DNA of 64,000 nucleotides from an uncultured Prevotellaceae bacterium (GTDB taxonomy: Bacteria; Bacteroidota; Bacteroidia; Bacteroidales; Bacteroidaceae): contig CAMJQA010000010.1 in assembly GCA_946407895.1 (NCBI GenBank), positions 1-64,000 on the forward strand, given 5' to 3'. The translations under genes and the position numbers were made by a program. The notes below the pieces were generated by a model. It saw nothing but the letters and a program-made list of their open reading frames with translations. It was not told the DNA's origin and searched no databases. The number at the start of each line of letters is the position of its first letter. Position 1 is the first letter of the stretch. This document shows, piece by piece, positions 18,962 through 27,973 of this stretch.

Positions 18962-19648
18962 ATGCTGAAGATTACCGATTGGGCTGCCGAGGACCGCCCG
19001 AGGGAGAAGATGATGGCCCGCGGCGCCGCTGCGCTGACGAACGCCGAGCTGATGGCGCTGCTCATCGGCAGCGGGAGCAGGGGCACTTCGGCCGTGGACC
19101 TGATGCGCCAGGTGCTGGCCGACTACGACGACAGCCTGCGGCTGCTGGGCCGCGCCTCGGTGGAGGAGCTGACCCGCTACCGCGGCATGGGGCAGGCCAA
19201 GGCCGTTAGCGTGCTGGCCGCGTGCCAGCTGGCCCAGCGCCGCCTCGACGAGGAGGCCCGCCAGCGACGCATCGTGCGCTCGAGCCGCGACATATACGAG
19301 CTGTTCCTGCCCGCCATGCAGGACCTGCAGGTGGAGGAGTGCCGCCTGCTCCTGATGAAGCAGAACTGCTCCGTGGTGGGCACGGTGCTGCTCAGCCGCG
19401 GCGGAATGACGGAGACGGCCGTCGACGTGCGCCTCGTCGTCAAGCACGCCCTGCTGGCCGATGCCACCGTGGTGGCGCTCTGCCACAACCACCCCAGCGG
19501 CAGCCTCAGGCCAAGCCGGCCCGACGACGAGCTGACGCGGCGCGCCCTGCGCGCATGCCAGCTGATGAACCTGCGCCTGCTCGACCACGTCATTCTCACC
19601 GACGGCGCCTACTACAGCTATGCCGACGAGGGCAGGCTCGGCGAGTAG
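18962..19648 (+). CDS. radC: RadC family (JAB/MPN) DNA repair protein
   Basis: PREKMMARGAAALTNAELMALLIGSGSRGTSAVDL; VVALCHNHPSGSLRPSRPDDELTRRAL. Confidence 0.95.
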   Translation: MLKITDWAAEDRPREKMMARGAAALTNAELMALLIGSGSRGTSAVDLMRQVLADYDDSLRLLGRASVEELTRYRGMGQAKAVSVLAACQLAQRRLDEEARQRRIVRSSRDIYELFLPAMQDLQVEECRLLLMKQNCSVVGTVLLSRGGMTETAVDVRLVVKHALLADATVVALCHNHPSGSLRPSRPDDELTRRALRACQLMNLRLLDHVILTDGAYYSYADEGRLGE

Positions 19649-19694
19649 CGGCGCGCACCAACGGGGGAGGGGGCACGAACTGATTGTAGAACCA

Positions 19695-20078
19695 ATGCAA
19701 CGACTGAAACCAATGAACGAGCAGACCAACCACATACCCGCCGCCGGCCAGGACGCCGGGGCGGACCGCAGGCTCCGCACCGAGGAGCGCATCATCGAGG
19801 TGCTGCGCACCGTGTACGACCCCGAGATACCCGTCAACATCTACGACCTGGGGCTCATCTACCGCATAGAGCTCGACGAGCCGGGCACGGCGCTGGCCGT
19901 CGACATGACGCTCACCGCGCCCTCGTGCCCCGCCGCCGACTTCATCATGGAGGACGTGCGCCAGAAGCTCGAGGCCATCGACGGCATCCAGCACGTCGAC
20001 GTCCAGCTCGTATTCGAGCCCGAGTGGTCGCAGGACATGATGAGCGAGGAGGCCCGCCTCGAGCTCGGCCTCATGTAG
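19695..20078 (+). CDS. DUF59/MIP18 family Fe-S assembly protein (SufT-like)
   Basis: EVLRTVYDPEIPVNIYDLGLIYRIEL; MTLTAPSCPAADFI; start at 19695 or 19713. Confidence 0.87.
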   Translation: MQRLKPMNEQTNHIPAAGQDAGADRRLRTEERIIEVLRTVYDPEIPVNIYDLGLIYRIELDEPGTALAVDMTLTAPSCPAADFIMEDVRQKLEAIDGIQHVDVQLVFEPEWSQDMMSEEARLELGLM

Positions 20079-20150
20079 CAAAGGGGGAGACGCCCCCCAT
20101 AACCCCATGCCCCGGCCCCGGCCGGGAGAACCGTCAAACCAACCACAAAG

Positions 20151-20918
20151 ATGAAGAATATCTATTTCCTCTCCGACGCCCACCTGGGCAGCCTGGCGGT
20201 GCCCCACCGCCGGCAGCAGGAGCGCCGGCTCGTGCGCTTCCTCGACGAAGTGAAGCACCGCGCGGCCGCCGTGTACCTGCTGGGCGACATGTTCGACTTC
20301 TGGTTCGAGTACCGGACCGTCGTACCACGCGGCTTCACCCGCTTCCTGGGCAAGCTCAGCGAGCTGACCGACCTCGGCGTAGAGGTGCACTACTTCACGG
20401 GCAACCACGACATGTGGTGCCTCGACTACCTCGAGCGCGAGTGCGGCGTGCAGCTGCACCGCGAGCCCCTCACCCTGGAGCTGGCCGACAGCCTCTTCTA
20501 CCTGGCGCACGGCGACGGCCTCGGGCCCTCGTCGGGCGGCGAGCGCCTGCTCGGCCGCCTGTTCCGCAGTCCGCTTGCCCGCCGCCTCTTCGCCGCCCTC
20601 CATCCCCGCTGGGGGGTGGACGCAGCCCTCCGCTGGGCGGCCCACAGCCGCCGCCGGCACGAGGCCCCCGGCGGCGAACCGCCCTACATGGGCGAGGACC
20701 GGGAGCCACTTGTGCTCTACGCCAGGCGCTACCTTGCCACGCACCCCGAGGTGAACTACTTCATCTTCGGGCACCGGCACATCGAACTCGACCTCATGCT
20801 CACCCGACAGTGCCGCCTCCTCCTGCTCGGCGACTGGGTCACGCACTTCACCTACGCCGTCTTCGACGGCGAACACCTCTTCCTTGAGAACTATGCCGAG
20901 GGCGAGGAGAACAGGTGA
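20151..20918 (+). CDS. lpxH: UDP-2,3-diacylglucosamine diphosphatase (LpxH)
   Basis: YFLSDAHLG; LLGDMFDFWFEY; HYFTGNHDMW; FIFGHRH metallophosphatase motifs. Confidence 0.92.
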   Translation: MKNIYFLSDAHLGSLAVPHRRQQERRLVRFLDEVKHRAAAVYLLGDMFDFWFEYRTVVPRGFTRFLGKLSELTDLGVEVHYFTGNHDMWCLDYLERECGVQLHREPLTLELADSLFYLAHGDGLGPSSGGERLLGRLFRSPLARRLFAALHPRWGVDAALRWAAHSRRRHEAPGGEPPYMGEDREPLVLYARRYLATHPEVNYFIFGHRHIELDLMLTRQCRLLLLGDWVTHFTYAVFDGEHLFLENYAEGEENR

Positions 20919-21007
20919 TACGCAGCGGCAACGGAGAGTAGGAGCAGGGTGGAAGGGGGGAGAGGGCAGGCGATTACTGATGGAAGGTGAGGGGCGGAGG
21001 GGGAATG

Positions 21008-21667
21008 CCCCTGCCCGGGGGATGGAAAGCCCCTGCTATGAGAGGCGAAAGGCCGCGCAAGGCGGATGGATAGCCCCTGTCCGGAAAATATAATACCCCT
21101 GCCCGGGGGACCCATAACCCCTGATTGCCGGGCGGAAAGCCCGGCAACACCAACCCCAATGAAAGGCCGCGCCGAGACGATTGGCCGGCGATATCAGCGC
21201 AAAAGGCCGGCAACACCAACCCCAATGACAGGCCCCTTCAATCCGACAGCCCATACGAACCGAAACGCCTGCCCGGCCGCGCCGAAACGATTGGCCGCGC
21301 TCATCAAACCTAAACGGCGCGCTCATTAAACCTAAACGGCACGCTCATCTTTCTCATACATCACGCTCATCAATCATTATGACCAGCAACAATGAATTCT
21401 TTCTACACGAACATCTTGAAACCCCACCGCGGTGCAAGGAATTCTACACCGCGGTGCACAGAATTCTACACCGCGGTACACAAAATTCTACACCGCGGTG
21501 CAAGGAAATCTACACCGCGGTGCGGATTTCTGAACGGCACGGCGCTCTTTATCATCGGGCATGGTGCTTTCCTTCCACGGGCGCGGTGCTTTCCTTCATC
21601 CCGCTCCCTGCTTTCCCTCCCCGGGCGCGCGGCTTTCACCTTTCCGGCGCGCCGCGTTTCCTTTATT
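21008..21667. repeat. 22-bp-phase mosaic tandem array (about 30 units, several unit families) between lpxH and the HU-like gene
   Basis: In-register anchors: CCCCTG at 21008/21030/21074/21096/21118; GGCAACACCAACCCCAATG at 21143/21209; GCCGCGCCGARACGATTG 110 bp apart; CGCTCAT at 21298/21320/21342/21364; ACCGCGGT at 21426/21448/21470/21492/21514; GCTTTC at 21566/21588/21610/21632. Confidence 0.93.
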
Positions 21668-21717
21668 ACTACGAACAATAATTCATATATTCACGAACTA
21701 TAAATGATTTCTTGCTT

Positions 21718-22167
21718 ATGTCTATGAAGTACAAGCTTGTGAGGAAGGTTAATCCTACACTGAAGAAGAAGCAATGGTACGCCATTCCGCAGTACTCGCT
21801 GCGGCAGGCGGGTGACAAGACTGTGCGCTCTGCTGCGCGGAACACTACGTTCTCATACGCTGAGGTGATGGCCGCCCTGTCGCTGGTGGGCGAGTACGTG
21901 CCGACGATCCTGGCCGAGGGGCACACGGTGAAGATTCCCGGACTGGGCTCGCTGCGCCTGTCGTTCCGCAGCACGGGGGCCGACGACATACGCGACTTCA
22001 ACCCCCGCACGATGATCTCGCGCCTGCACATCGTCTTTACGCCCGAGGCGGAGGCGATGAGCATCATACGCGAGAAGACTCAGATCTCGCTGGGGAGTGT
22101 CAAGGATGAGCGCCGTCATTTCTCCTCCGTGGCCTCCTATCTGAAGGCGAAGGGGGTGGAGGATTGA
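21718..22167 (+). CDS. HU-family (Bacteroidales histone-like) DNA-binding protein
   Basis: MSMKYKLVRKVNPTLKKKQWYAIPQYSLRQAGDK...SLVGEYVPTILAEGHTVKIPGLGSLRLSFRSTGADD. Confidence 0.87.
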   Translation: MSMKYKLVRKVNPTLKKKQWYAIPQYSLRQAGDKTVRSAARNTTFSYAEVMAALSLVGEYVPTILAEGHTVKIPGLGSLRLSFRSTGADDIRDFNPRTMISRLHIVFTPEAEAMSIIREKTQISLGSVKDERRHFSSVASYLKAKGVED

Positions 22168-22174
22168 TGAGCCC

Positions 22175-22438
22175 CGGACGGGGGGGTGAACCTGTTCGCC
22201 GCGATGTTTGCGAATGCGCGGGGCGGAATGTTTTTCGCTTCGCCGCGATGATTACTGATAAGCGGGGCGGGCTCTTTTTCGCTTCGCCGCGCTGAATGCA
22301 TCAGGCCAGGCCGGGACTTTGCCCGGCCTGGCCTGATTGTTTTCATTTTGGAGCGCCCGCGGACGGTTCCGTGGGGCTGAGGTTTTTCATTTGGGAGCGC
22401 CCGCGGAGGGTTCCGGGGGCGCCCGCCTTTGCTCACAG
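22175..22438. repeat. Second 22/44-bp-phase array, between the HU-like gene and ackA
   Basis: CGCCGCGATG/CTG units at 22197/22241/22285 alternate with CGGGGCGG..TTTTTCGCTT units at 22219/22263; GAGCGCCCGCGGASGGTTCCG at 22351 and 22395. Confidence 0.88.
22300..22345. terminator. Bidirectional hairpin terminator between HU-like gene and ackA
   Basis: 16-bp perfect stem ATCAGGCCAGGCCGGG / CCCGGCCTGGCCTGAT, then TGTTTTCATTTT. Confidence 0.8.
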
Positions 22439-22454
22439 CACCCTGCGCCTCCGC

Positions 22455-23651
22455 CTACTCGCCCGCGAGGCGCTGGGTGTCGAGGGCTATCATGAGTTCT
22501 TCGTCGGTGGGGATTACGCAGACGGTGACGGCGCTCTGGGGGGCGGAGATGACTGCCTCGGTGGCGCGGCAGGCGCGGTTGCGCTCGTCGTCCAGGCTGA
22601 CGCCCATGAACTCGAGGCCGCGCGTGGCGCCCTCGCGCACCTCCCACTGGTTCTCGCCGGCGCCGCCGGTGAAGACGATGGCGTCGGCTCCGCCCATGGC
22701 TGCGGCGTACTGGCCGATGTACTTCTTGATGCGGTAGGTGTACATTTCCTTTGCCAGGCGGGCGCGGGGGTTGCCCTCCTTTATGCCGGCGAGGATGTCG
22801 CGGAAGTCGCTGCTCAGGCCGCTTATGCCGAGCAGGCCGGACTGCTTGTTGAGGAGGGTGGCCAGGCCCTTGGTGTCAAGTCCGAGCTTGTCCATGAGGT
22901 AGGTGACGGCCCCGGCGTCGATGTCGCCCGAGCGTGTGCCCATGATGAGGCCCTCGAGGGGGGTGAGGCCCATGCTGGTGTCGATGCATCGGCCGTCCTT
23001 CACGGCGGCTATGCTGGCTCCGTTGCCGATGTGGCAGGTGATGATGCGGCTCTCCTGGGGGTTGATGCCCAAGAACTCATAGGCTCGCTGTGAGACGTAG
23101 CGGTGGCTGGTGCCGTGGAAACCGTAGCGGCGGACGCCGTAGCGCTCGTAGAGTTCGTAGGGAAGGGCGTACATGTATGCGTAGTCGGGCATGGTCTGGT
23201 GGAATGCGGTGTCGAACACTCCGACTTGTGGGACGTGGGGGAGGAGGCGGCTGACGGCGTTGACTCCCTTGATGTTGGCGGGATTGTGGAGGGGTGCGAG
23301 GTCGTTGCACTCGGCAAAGGCCTGCATGACCTCGGGTGTGAGGCGCACGCTCTCGGTGAACCGCTCGCCGCCGTGCACCATGCGGTGGCCGACGGCTGCT
23401 ATCTCGGCGGGGTCGCTGAGTACGGCGTGGGGCCCCTGGGTGAGGACTTCGAAGATGAACTGCACGCCGGCAGTGTGCTCTTCGATGGGTCGGCTCTGCT
23501 GGTGCTTCTCGCCGCCGAGTTTGTACTTTATGAACGAATCGGGCAGGCCTATCTTCTCGATGCCGCCGCTGGTGATGACGCTGCGGGTCGTCATGTCGTA
23601 GAGCGCATACTTGATGCTGCTGCTTCCGCAGTTGAGTACGAGTATCTTCAT
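22455..23651 (-). CDS. ackA: Acetate kinase
   Basis: MKILVLNCGSSSIKYALYDM; GHRMVHGGERF; FDTAFHQTMP; MGTRSGDID. Confidence 0.97.
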   Translation of the reverse strand: MKILVLNCGSSSIKYALYDMTTRSVITSGGIEKIGLPDSFIKYKLGGEKHQQSRPIEEHTAGVQFIFEVLTQGPHAVLSDPAEIAAVGHRMVHGGERFTESVRLTPEVMQAFAECNDLAPLHNPANIKGVNAVSRLLPHVPQVGVFDTAFHQTMPDYAYMYALPYELYERYGVRRYGFHGTSHRYVSQRAYEFLGINPQESRIITCHIGNGASIAAVKDGRCIDTSMGLTPLEGLIMGTRSGDIDAGAVTYLMDKLGLDTKGLATLLNKQSGLLGISGLSSDFRDILAGIKEGNPRARLAKEMYTYRIKKYIGQYAAAMGGADAIVFTGGAGENQWEVREGATRGLEFMGVSLDDERNRACRATEAVISAPQSAVTVCVIPTDEELMIALDTQRLAGE

Positions 23652-23695
23652 CGTGTACTTTGTTTATGATGTTCTTGTTCTTGTCGTTTACAGTG

Positions 23696-23721
23696 CCGGC
23701 CGGGCTTCGGGGCCCGGCCGG
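23696..23721 (-). promoter_or_regulatory. Strong GC hairpin in the pta-ackA spacer
   Basis: CCGGCCGGGC TTCGGG GCCCGGCCGG, 10-bp perfect stem. Confidence 0.6.
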
Positions 23722-23746
23722 TGGTTTTGCTGTGTGGGGCGGGGGC

Positions 23747-24757
23747 TTAGCGTTGGGCGTCCATGGCCTGACAGGCGGTGATGGCTATCATCTTGTAGAT
23801 GTCGTCGGCCGAGCATCCGCGGGAGAGGTCGTTCACCGGGCGTGCTATGCCCTGCAGTATGGGGCCGATGGCGTCGGCATGTCCGAGCCGCTGCACGAGC
23901 TTGTAGGCGATGTTGCCTACCTCGAGGCTGGGGAAGACGAGGACGTTGGCCCGCCCGGCGATGTCGCTGCCGGGGGCCTTCTTTGCTCCTACCGAGGGGA
24001 CGAGGGCTGCGTCGGCCTGCAGCTCGCCGTCGATCTTGAGCGTGGGTGCCATCTCTCGGGCCAGGCGGGTGGCCTCTACTACCTTGTCCACCACGTCGTG
24101 GCTGGCGCTTCCCTTCGTGCTGAAGCTGAGCATGGCCACGCGGGGCTCTTCGAAGGCTGCCACGCTGCGTGCGGTCTGTGCCGTGCAGACGGCTATCTGT
24201 GCGAGCTGTGCTGCGTCGGGGGTCGGCGTCACTGCCACGTCGCCTACCACGAGTATGCCTTCCTGGCCGTACTCGGGTGCCTGGGTGATGAGGAGCATTG
24301 CTCCGCTGACGCAGGTGATTCCGGGCGCACACTTGATGATTTGCAGTGCTGGGCGCAGGGTGTCGCCCGTCGTGCTAAGCGCTCCGCTGATCTGTCCGTC
24401 AGCATCGCCGCTCTTGATGATGAGGCAGCCGAAGTAGAGGGGGTCCATCACTTTGCGCTGTGCCTCGTCGGGGGTCATGCCTTTCTTCTTGCGCAGTTCG
24501 TACAGGAGTGCCGCGTACTGCGCCGTCTTCTCGCTCGTGGCGGGGTCGATGATGGTGGCCTCCCCGATGTGTGTGAGGCCGAGCTTCGTGGCCAGGGCGG
24601 CAATCTCCTGCGGGTTGCCGATGAGGATGATGTCGGCCAGGCCGTCGGCCAGTGCGCGGTCGGCGGCCGTGAGTGTCCGTTCCTCCAGGCTCTCGGGCAG
24701 CACTATGCGCTGCCTGTTGCTCTGGGCACGGGCGATGATTTTCTCAATGAGTGTCAT
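23747..24757 (-). CDS. pta: Phosphate acetyltransferase
   Basis: [75 protein letters not shown]. Confidence 0.96.
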   Translation of the reverse strand: MTLIEKIIARAQSNRQRIVLPESLEERTLTAADRALADGLADIILIGNPQEIAALATKLGLTHIGEATIIDPATSEKTAQYAALLYELRKKKGMTPDEAQRKVMDPLYFGCLIIKSGDADGQISGALSTTGDTLRPALQIIKCAPGITCVSGAMLLITQAPEYGQEGILVVGDVAVTPTPDAAQLAQIAVCTAQTARSVAAFEEPRVAMLSFSTKGSASHDVVDKVVEATRLAREMAPTLKIDGELQADAALVPSVGAKKAPGSDIAGRANVLVFPSLEVGNIAYKLVQRLGHADAIGPILQGIARPVNDLSRGCSADDIYKMIAITACQAMDAQR

Positions 24758-24829
24758 GTCTTTGTGTATTATGCGTGTATTTTTATATAAATGTATGTGT
24801 CGGCTTGGTTTGCGGGGCGTGCCGGGTGG

Positions 24830-25609
24830 TCAGAACTTGCCCTTCATGAGTATGGCCTCGAGGTCCTCGGCCGAGAGGTGGGTGCGGAAGGTGTCGTTGT
24901 AGGCGGCGCTGATGTGGCCCGTCTCCTCGCTCACCACGATGGCCAGGGCGTCGGTCTCCTTGCTGATTCCCTTTGCCGCCCTGTGGCGCAGGCCGAACTC
25001 CTTCGGTATGTCGAGGTCGTGGCTGATGGGCAGGATGCAGGCGGCTGCGGTGATTCGGCTGCCCGAAATGATCATTGCGCCGTCGTGCAGGGGGCTGTTC
25101 TTGAAGAAGATGTTCTCGATGAGGCGCTGGCTGATGCGTGCATCGACGAGGTCGCCTGTGCGCACGAAGTCGGTCAGGGGCAGGCTGTTCTGCACTACGA
25201 TGAGCGCTCCCACCCGCTGCTTGCTCATGTTCAGGCAGGCCAGCACGATGGGAATGATCGTCTCGCGGCTGTGCCGCCTGTCCTCCTCGTCGTGGCGGTG
25301 GCCGGGCCGGAAGAATTTCAGCAGGCGGTTTGCCCTCTCGTGGGTGCCTATGGTGTAGAAGAATCGCCGTATCTCCTCCTGGAATAGTATGATGATTGCT
25401 ATTGCACCTACGCTGACCAGCTGGTTCAGGATGCTGCCCAGCAGCTTCATCTCGAGCACCTTGCTCACCACAATCCAGAAGCTGATGAACAGGAGCACGC
25501 CGTAGAAGATGTTCACCGAGCGCGACTGCTTCATCACCTTGTAGCAGTAGTACAGGATGACGGCCACGAGCAGTATGTCAATCAGGTCCTTAATTCCAAA
25601 GTCAAGCAT
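24830..25609 (-). CDS. cdaA: Diadenylate cyclase (CdaA type)
   Basis: N-terminal TM helices; SPLHDGAMII; LGLRHRAAKGISKETDALAIVVSEETG DAC-domain motifs. Confidence 0.93.
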   Translation of the reverse strand: MLDFGIKDLIDILLVAVILYYCYKVMKQSRSVNIFYGVLLFISFWIVVSKVLEMKLLGSILNQLVSVGAIAIIILFQEEIRRFFYTIGTHERANRLLKFFRPGHRHDEEDRRHSRETIIPIVLACLNMSKQRVGALIVVQNSLPLTDFVRTGDLVDARISQRLIENIFFKNSPLHDGAMIISGSRITAAACILPISHDLDIPKEFGLRHRAAKGISKETDALAIVVSEETGHISAAYNDTFRTHLSAEDLEAILMKGKF

Positions 25610-25631
25610 ATCAACTTTCTTTTCCTCGTTC

Positions 25632-26486
25632 CTACTTTGTTTGCATATTCACCGCCCCCACGATCCTTACGGCCTCCGCCGCCGCCCTGACGTCGTGCAC
25701 GCGCAGTATGCTGGCGCCCTTCATGAGGGCCATGGTGTTCAGCACCGTAGTGCCGTTGAGCGCCTCGTCGGGCTGCGTGCCCAGCAGGCGGTATATCATG
25801 CTCTTGCGGCTCACGCCCACCATCAGTGGCAGCCCCAGCACGCGCAGGTCGCCCAGCCGCCGCATCAGCTCGCAGTTGTGCTCCATCGTCTTGCCGAAGC
25901 CGAAGCCGGGGTCCAGTATGATGTCGCTCACGCCCAGCTCGTGCAGCTGCTCCGTCTTGCGGCCGAAGTATCGTAGCATCTCCGCCATCAGGTCGTCATA
26001 TCGGGGCTCCAGCTGCATCGTTTGCGGCGTGCCCTTCATGTGCATCAGCACGTACGGCACGCCCAGCCGGGCCACCGTATCGAACATCGCCTCGTCCAGC
26101 TCGCCGCCCGATATGTCGTTGACGATCTGCACGCCGAACTCCTCCACGCATCGCCGGGCCACCCCGGCACGGAAAGTGTCCACGCTCACAACGGCATCGG
26201 GCGCGGTGCGGCGCAGTACGTCGAGCGCCCGGGCCAGGCGGCGCATCTCCTCGTCGGCCGAAACCTCGTCGGCCCCCGGCCGGCTGGAGTACGCACCAAC
26301 GTCGATAATCGCCCCTCCCTCGTCCAGTATCTGCCTCACCCGCGCGGCAATGGCCTCCCCGCTCTGCTGCCGGCTGGCGGCATAGAACGAGTCGGGCGTG
26401 ACGTTCAGTATACCCATCACCCGGGGCACGCTGATGTCCGTCAGAGTTCCGTTCAGGTTGATGTAGAAGGGAGGTTGTTCGCTCAT
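25632..26486 (-). CDS. folP: Dihydropteroate synthase
   Basis: VMGILNVTPDSFYAASR; IIDVGAYSSRPGAD; ILDPGFGFGKTMEHN; LMVGVSRKSMI. Confidence 0.96.
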   Translation of the reverse strand: MSEQPPFYINLNGTLTDISVPRVMGILNVTPDSFYAASRQQSGEAIAARVRQILDEGGAIIDVGAYSSRPGADEVSADEEMRRLARALDVLRRTAPDAVVSVDTFRAGVARRCVEEFGVQIVNDISGGELDEAMFDTVARLGVPYVLMHMKGTPQTMQLEPRYDDLMAEMLRYFGRKTEQLHELGVSDIILDPGFGFGKTMEHNCELMRRLGDLRVLGLPLMVGVSRKSMIYRLLGTQPDEALNGTTVLNTMALMKGASILRVHDVRAAAEAVRIVGAVNMQTK

Positions 26487-26496
26487 TCTTGTGCTA

Positions 26497-26566
26497 ACTT
26501 TGCCACAAAGTTATACATTATTTGCAAAATCCGCAAATTATATCAAAAAAAGGTATAACTTTGTAG
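26497..26566. promoter_or_regulatory. Divergent folP/murF promoters with mirrored -7 boxes
   Basis: GCCACAAAGTTATAC ... GGTATAACTTTGTAGGC inverted repeat carrying TAACTTTG on each strand. Confidence 0.6.
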
Positions 26567-26588
26567 GCGAAATCGTAAAAAAAGCAAT

Positions 26589-27896
26589 ATGAATATCGAA
26601 GAATTGTACCAAGTTTACTGCCAGCATCCCGTTGTGACGACCGACAGCCGCAACTGTCCGCAGGGTTCCGTCTTCTTTGCCCTGAAGGGAGAAAAGTTCG
26701 ACGGCAATGCCTATGCCAGCCAGGCCCTCGAGGCCGGATGCGCCGCAGCCGTAGTGGACGAGGCGGAGTTTGCCGCCGACGAGCGCTACATCCTGGTGCC
26801 CGATGTGCTCCAGGCCCTGCAGCAGCTCTCGGCCCTGCATCGGCACGAGTGGGGCGGCCCCGTGCTGCAGATTACCGGAACGAACGGCAAGACGACGACC
26901 AAGGAGCTCATCTCGGCCGTACTGTCCAGGAAGTTTAACGTGCTCTTCACCCAGGGCAACCTCAACAACCACATCGGCGTGCCCCTCACCCTGCTGCGCC
27001 TGACGGCCGAGCACGATATGGCCGTGGTGGAGACGGGAGCCAACCATCCGGGCGAGATAGCCCAGCTGTGCCGCATCGTGCAGGCCGACTATGGCCTCAT
27101 CACTAATGTAGGGCGAGCCCACCTCGAGGGCTTCGGCTCGTTCGAGGGCGTCAAGGCCACGAAGGGCGAGCTCTACGACGACCTCTCGCTCCGGGGCGGC
27201 AAGGTCTTCCTCAATGCCTTCGACGACGACCTGCTGCAGATGGCCCTCGGGCGCGGGCTGAAGCTGCATGAGACGGCCCTCCCGTACGTGGAAGGGCGCG
27301 TCAGCGAGGCCAGCCCGTTCCTCACTTTCCAGTGGCGGCCAGACGTTGATGACGACTGGCACAGGGTCGAGACCCGCCTCGTCGGTGCCTATAATATAGA
27401 TAATGTACGGGCCGCCGTCACCGTAGGCCTCTACTTCGGCGTTCCGGCCGACCAGATAGACCAGGCCATAGCCGACTACGTGCCACGCAACAGCCGCAGC
27501 GAGTTCCGCCGCAGCGACCGTAATCAGCTCATCGTGGATGCCTACAATGCCAATCCGTCCAGCATGGCCGCTGCGCTGACGAACTTCCTCTTCGTGCAGG
27601 ATGCTCACAAGATGGTCATCCTGGGCGATATGCAGGAGCTTGGACAGGAGAGCGAGGCTGAGCACCAGAAGGTGCTTGCCCAGCTGGCCGACTCGCACCT
27701 CGAACAGATATGGCTCGTGGGGCCCAAGTTCCGCCAGGCCGCCGACGAAGCCCGATTCGCGCATCCCGGCGTAAGGTTCTTCCCCGATGCCGATGCCGTA
27801 AAAGCCAGCCTGGAAACCGAGCCGGTAGAGGGCTTCACCATCCTGATAAAGGGCAGCAACAGCATGCGCCTCCACGAATTGCCCGGCCTGCTCTGA
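26589..27896 (+). CDS. murF: UDP-N-acetylmuramoyl-tripeptide--D-alanyl-D-alanine ligase
   Basis: VVTTDSRNCPQGSVFFALKGEKFDGN; ITGTNGKTTTKELI; NLNNHIGVPLTLL; VDAYNANPSSM. Confidence 0.96.
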   Translation: MNIEELYQVYCQHPVVTTDSRNCPQGSVFFALKGEKFDGNAYASQALEAGCAAAVVDEAEFAADERYILVPDVLQALQQLSALHRHEWGGPVLQITGTNGKTTTKELISAVLSRKFNVLFTQGNLNNHIGVPLTLLRLTAEHDMAVVETGANHPGEIAQLCRIVQADYGLITNVGRAHLEGFGSFEGVKATKGELYDDLSLRGGKVFLNAFDDDLLQMALGRGLKLHETALPYVEGRVSEASPFLTFQWRPDVDDDWHRVETRLVGAYNIDNVRAAVTVGLYFGVPADQIDQAIADYVPRNSRSEFRRSDRNQLIVDAYNANPSSMAAALTNFLFVQDAHKMVILGDMQELGQESEAEHQKVLAQLADSHLEQIWLVGPKFRQAADEARFAHPGVRFFPDADAVKASLETEPVEGFTILIKGSNSMRLHELPGLL

Positions 27897-27932
27897 GCCG
27901 CCCTTCTCTTTTAGGCTGCTCCAAACTTGAAT

Positions 27933-27969
27933 GCCCGGCAGGGAACCCACACTGGTTCTCCTGCCGGGC
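27933..27969. terminator. Hairpin terminator downstream of murF
   Basis: GCCCGGCAGG ... CCTGCCGGGC 10-bp stem between convergent genes. Confidence 0.7.
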
Positions 27970-27973
27970 TAAT

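Noticed and set aside
17639-19840. 733-aa minus-strand ORF
   Set aside because: Antisense to the glycosyltransferase and radC genes in GC-rich DNA; composition typical of a shadow frame
19596-20876. 426-aa minus-strand ORF
   Set aside because: Antisense to the DUF59 and lpxH genes
21426-21535. CRISPR array
   Set aside because: Units are directly abutting 22-mers with no unique spacers, no 30-nt-class repeat and no cas genes nearby; it is part of the longer 22-bp mosaic array
21379-21703. 100-103-aa plus-strand ORFs with repeated RGARNSTPRC-like peptides
   Set aside because: They are translations of the 22-bp array in more than one frame; 22 is not a multiple of 3, so the repeated peptides reflect the DNA repeat rather than a conserved protein
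24830-26486. cdaA-folP adjacency as a novel nucleotide-signalling system
   Set aside because: I recall this as an ordinary Bacteroidales arrangement of a diadenylate cyclase beside folP; no unusual partner gene is visible
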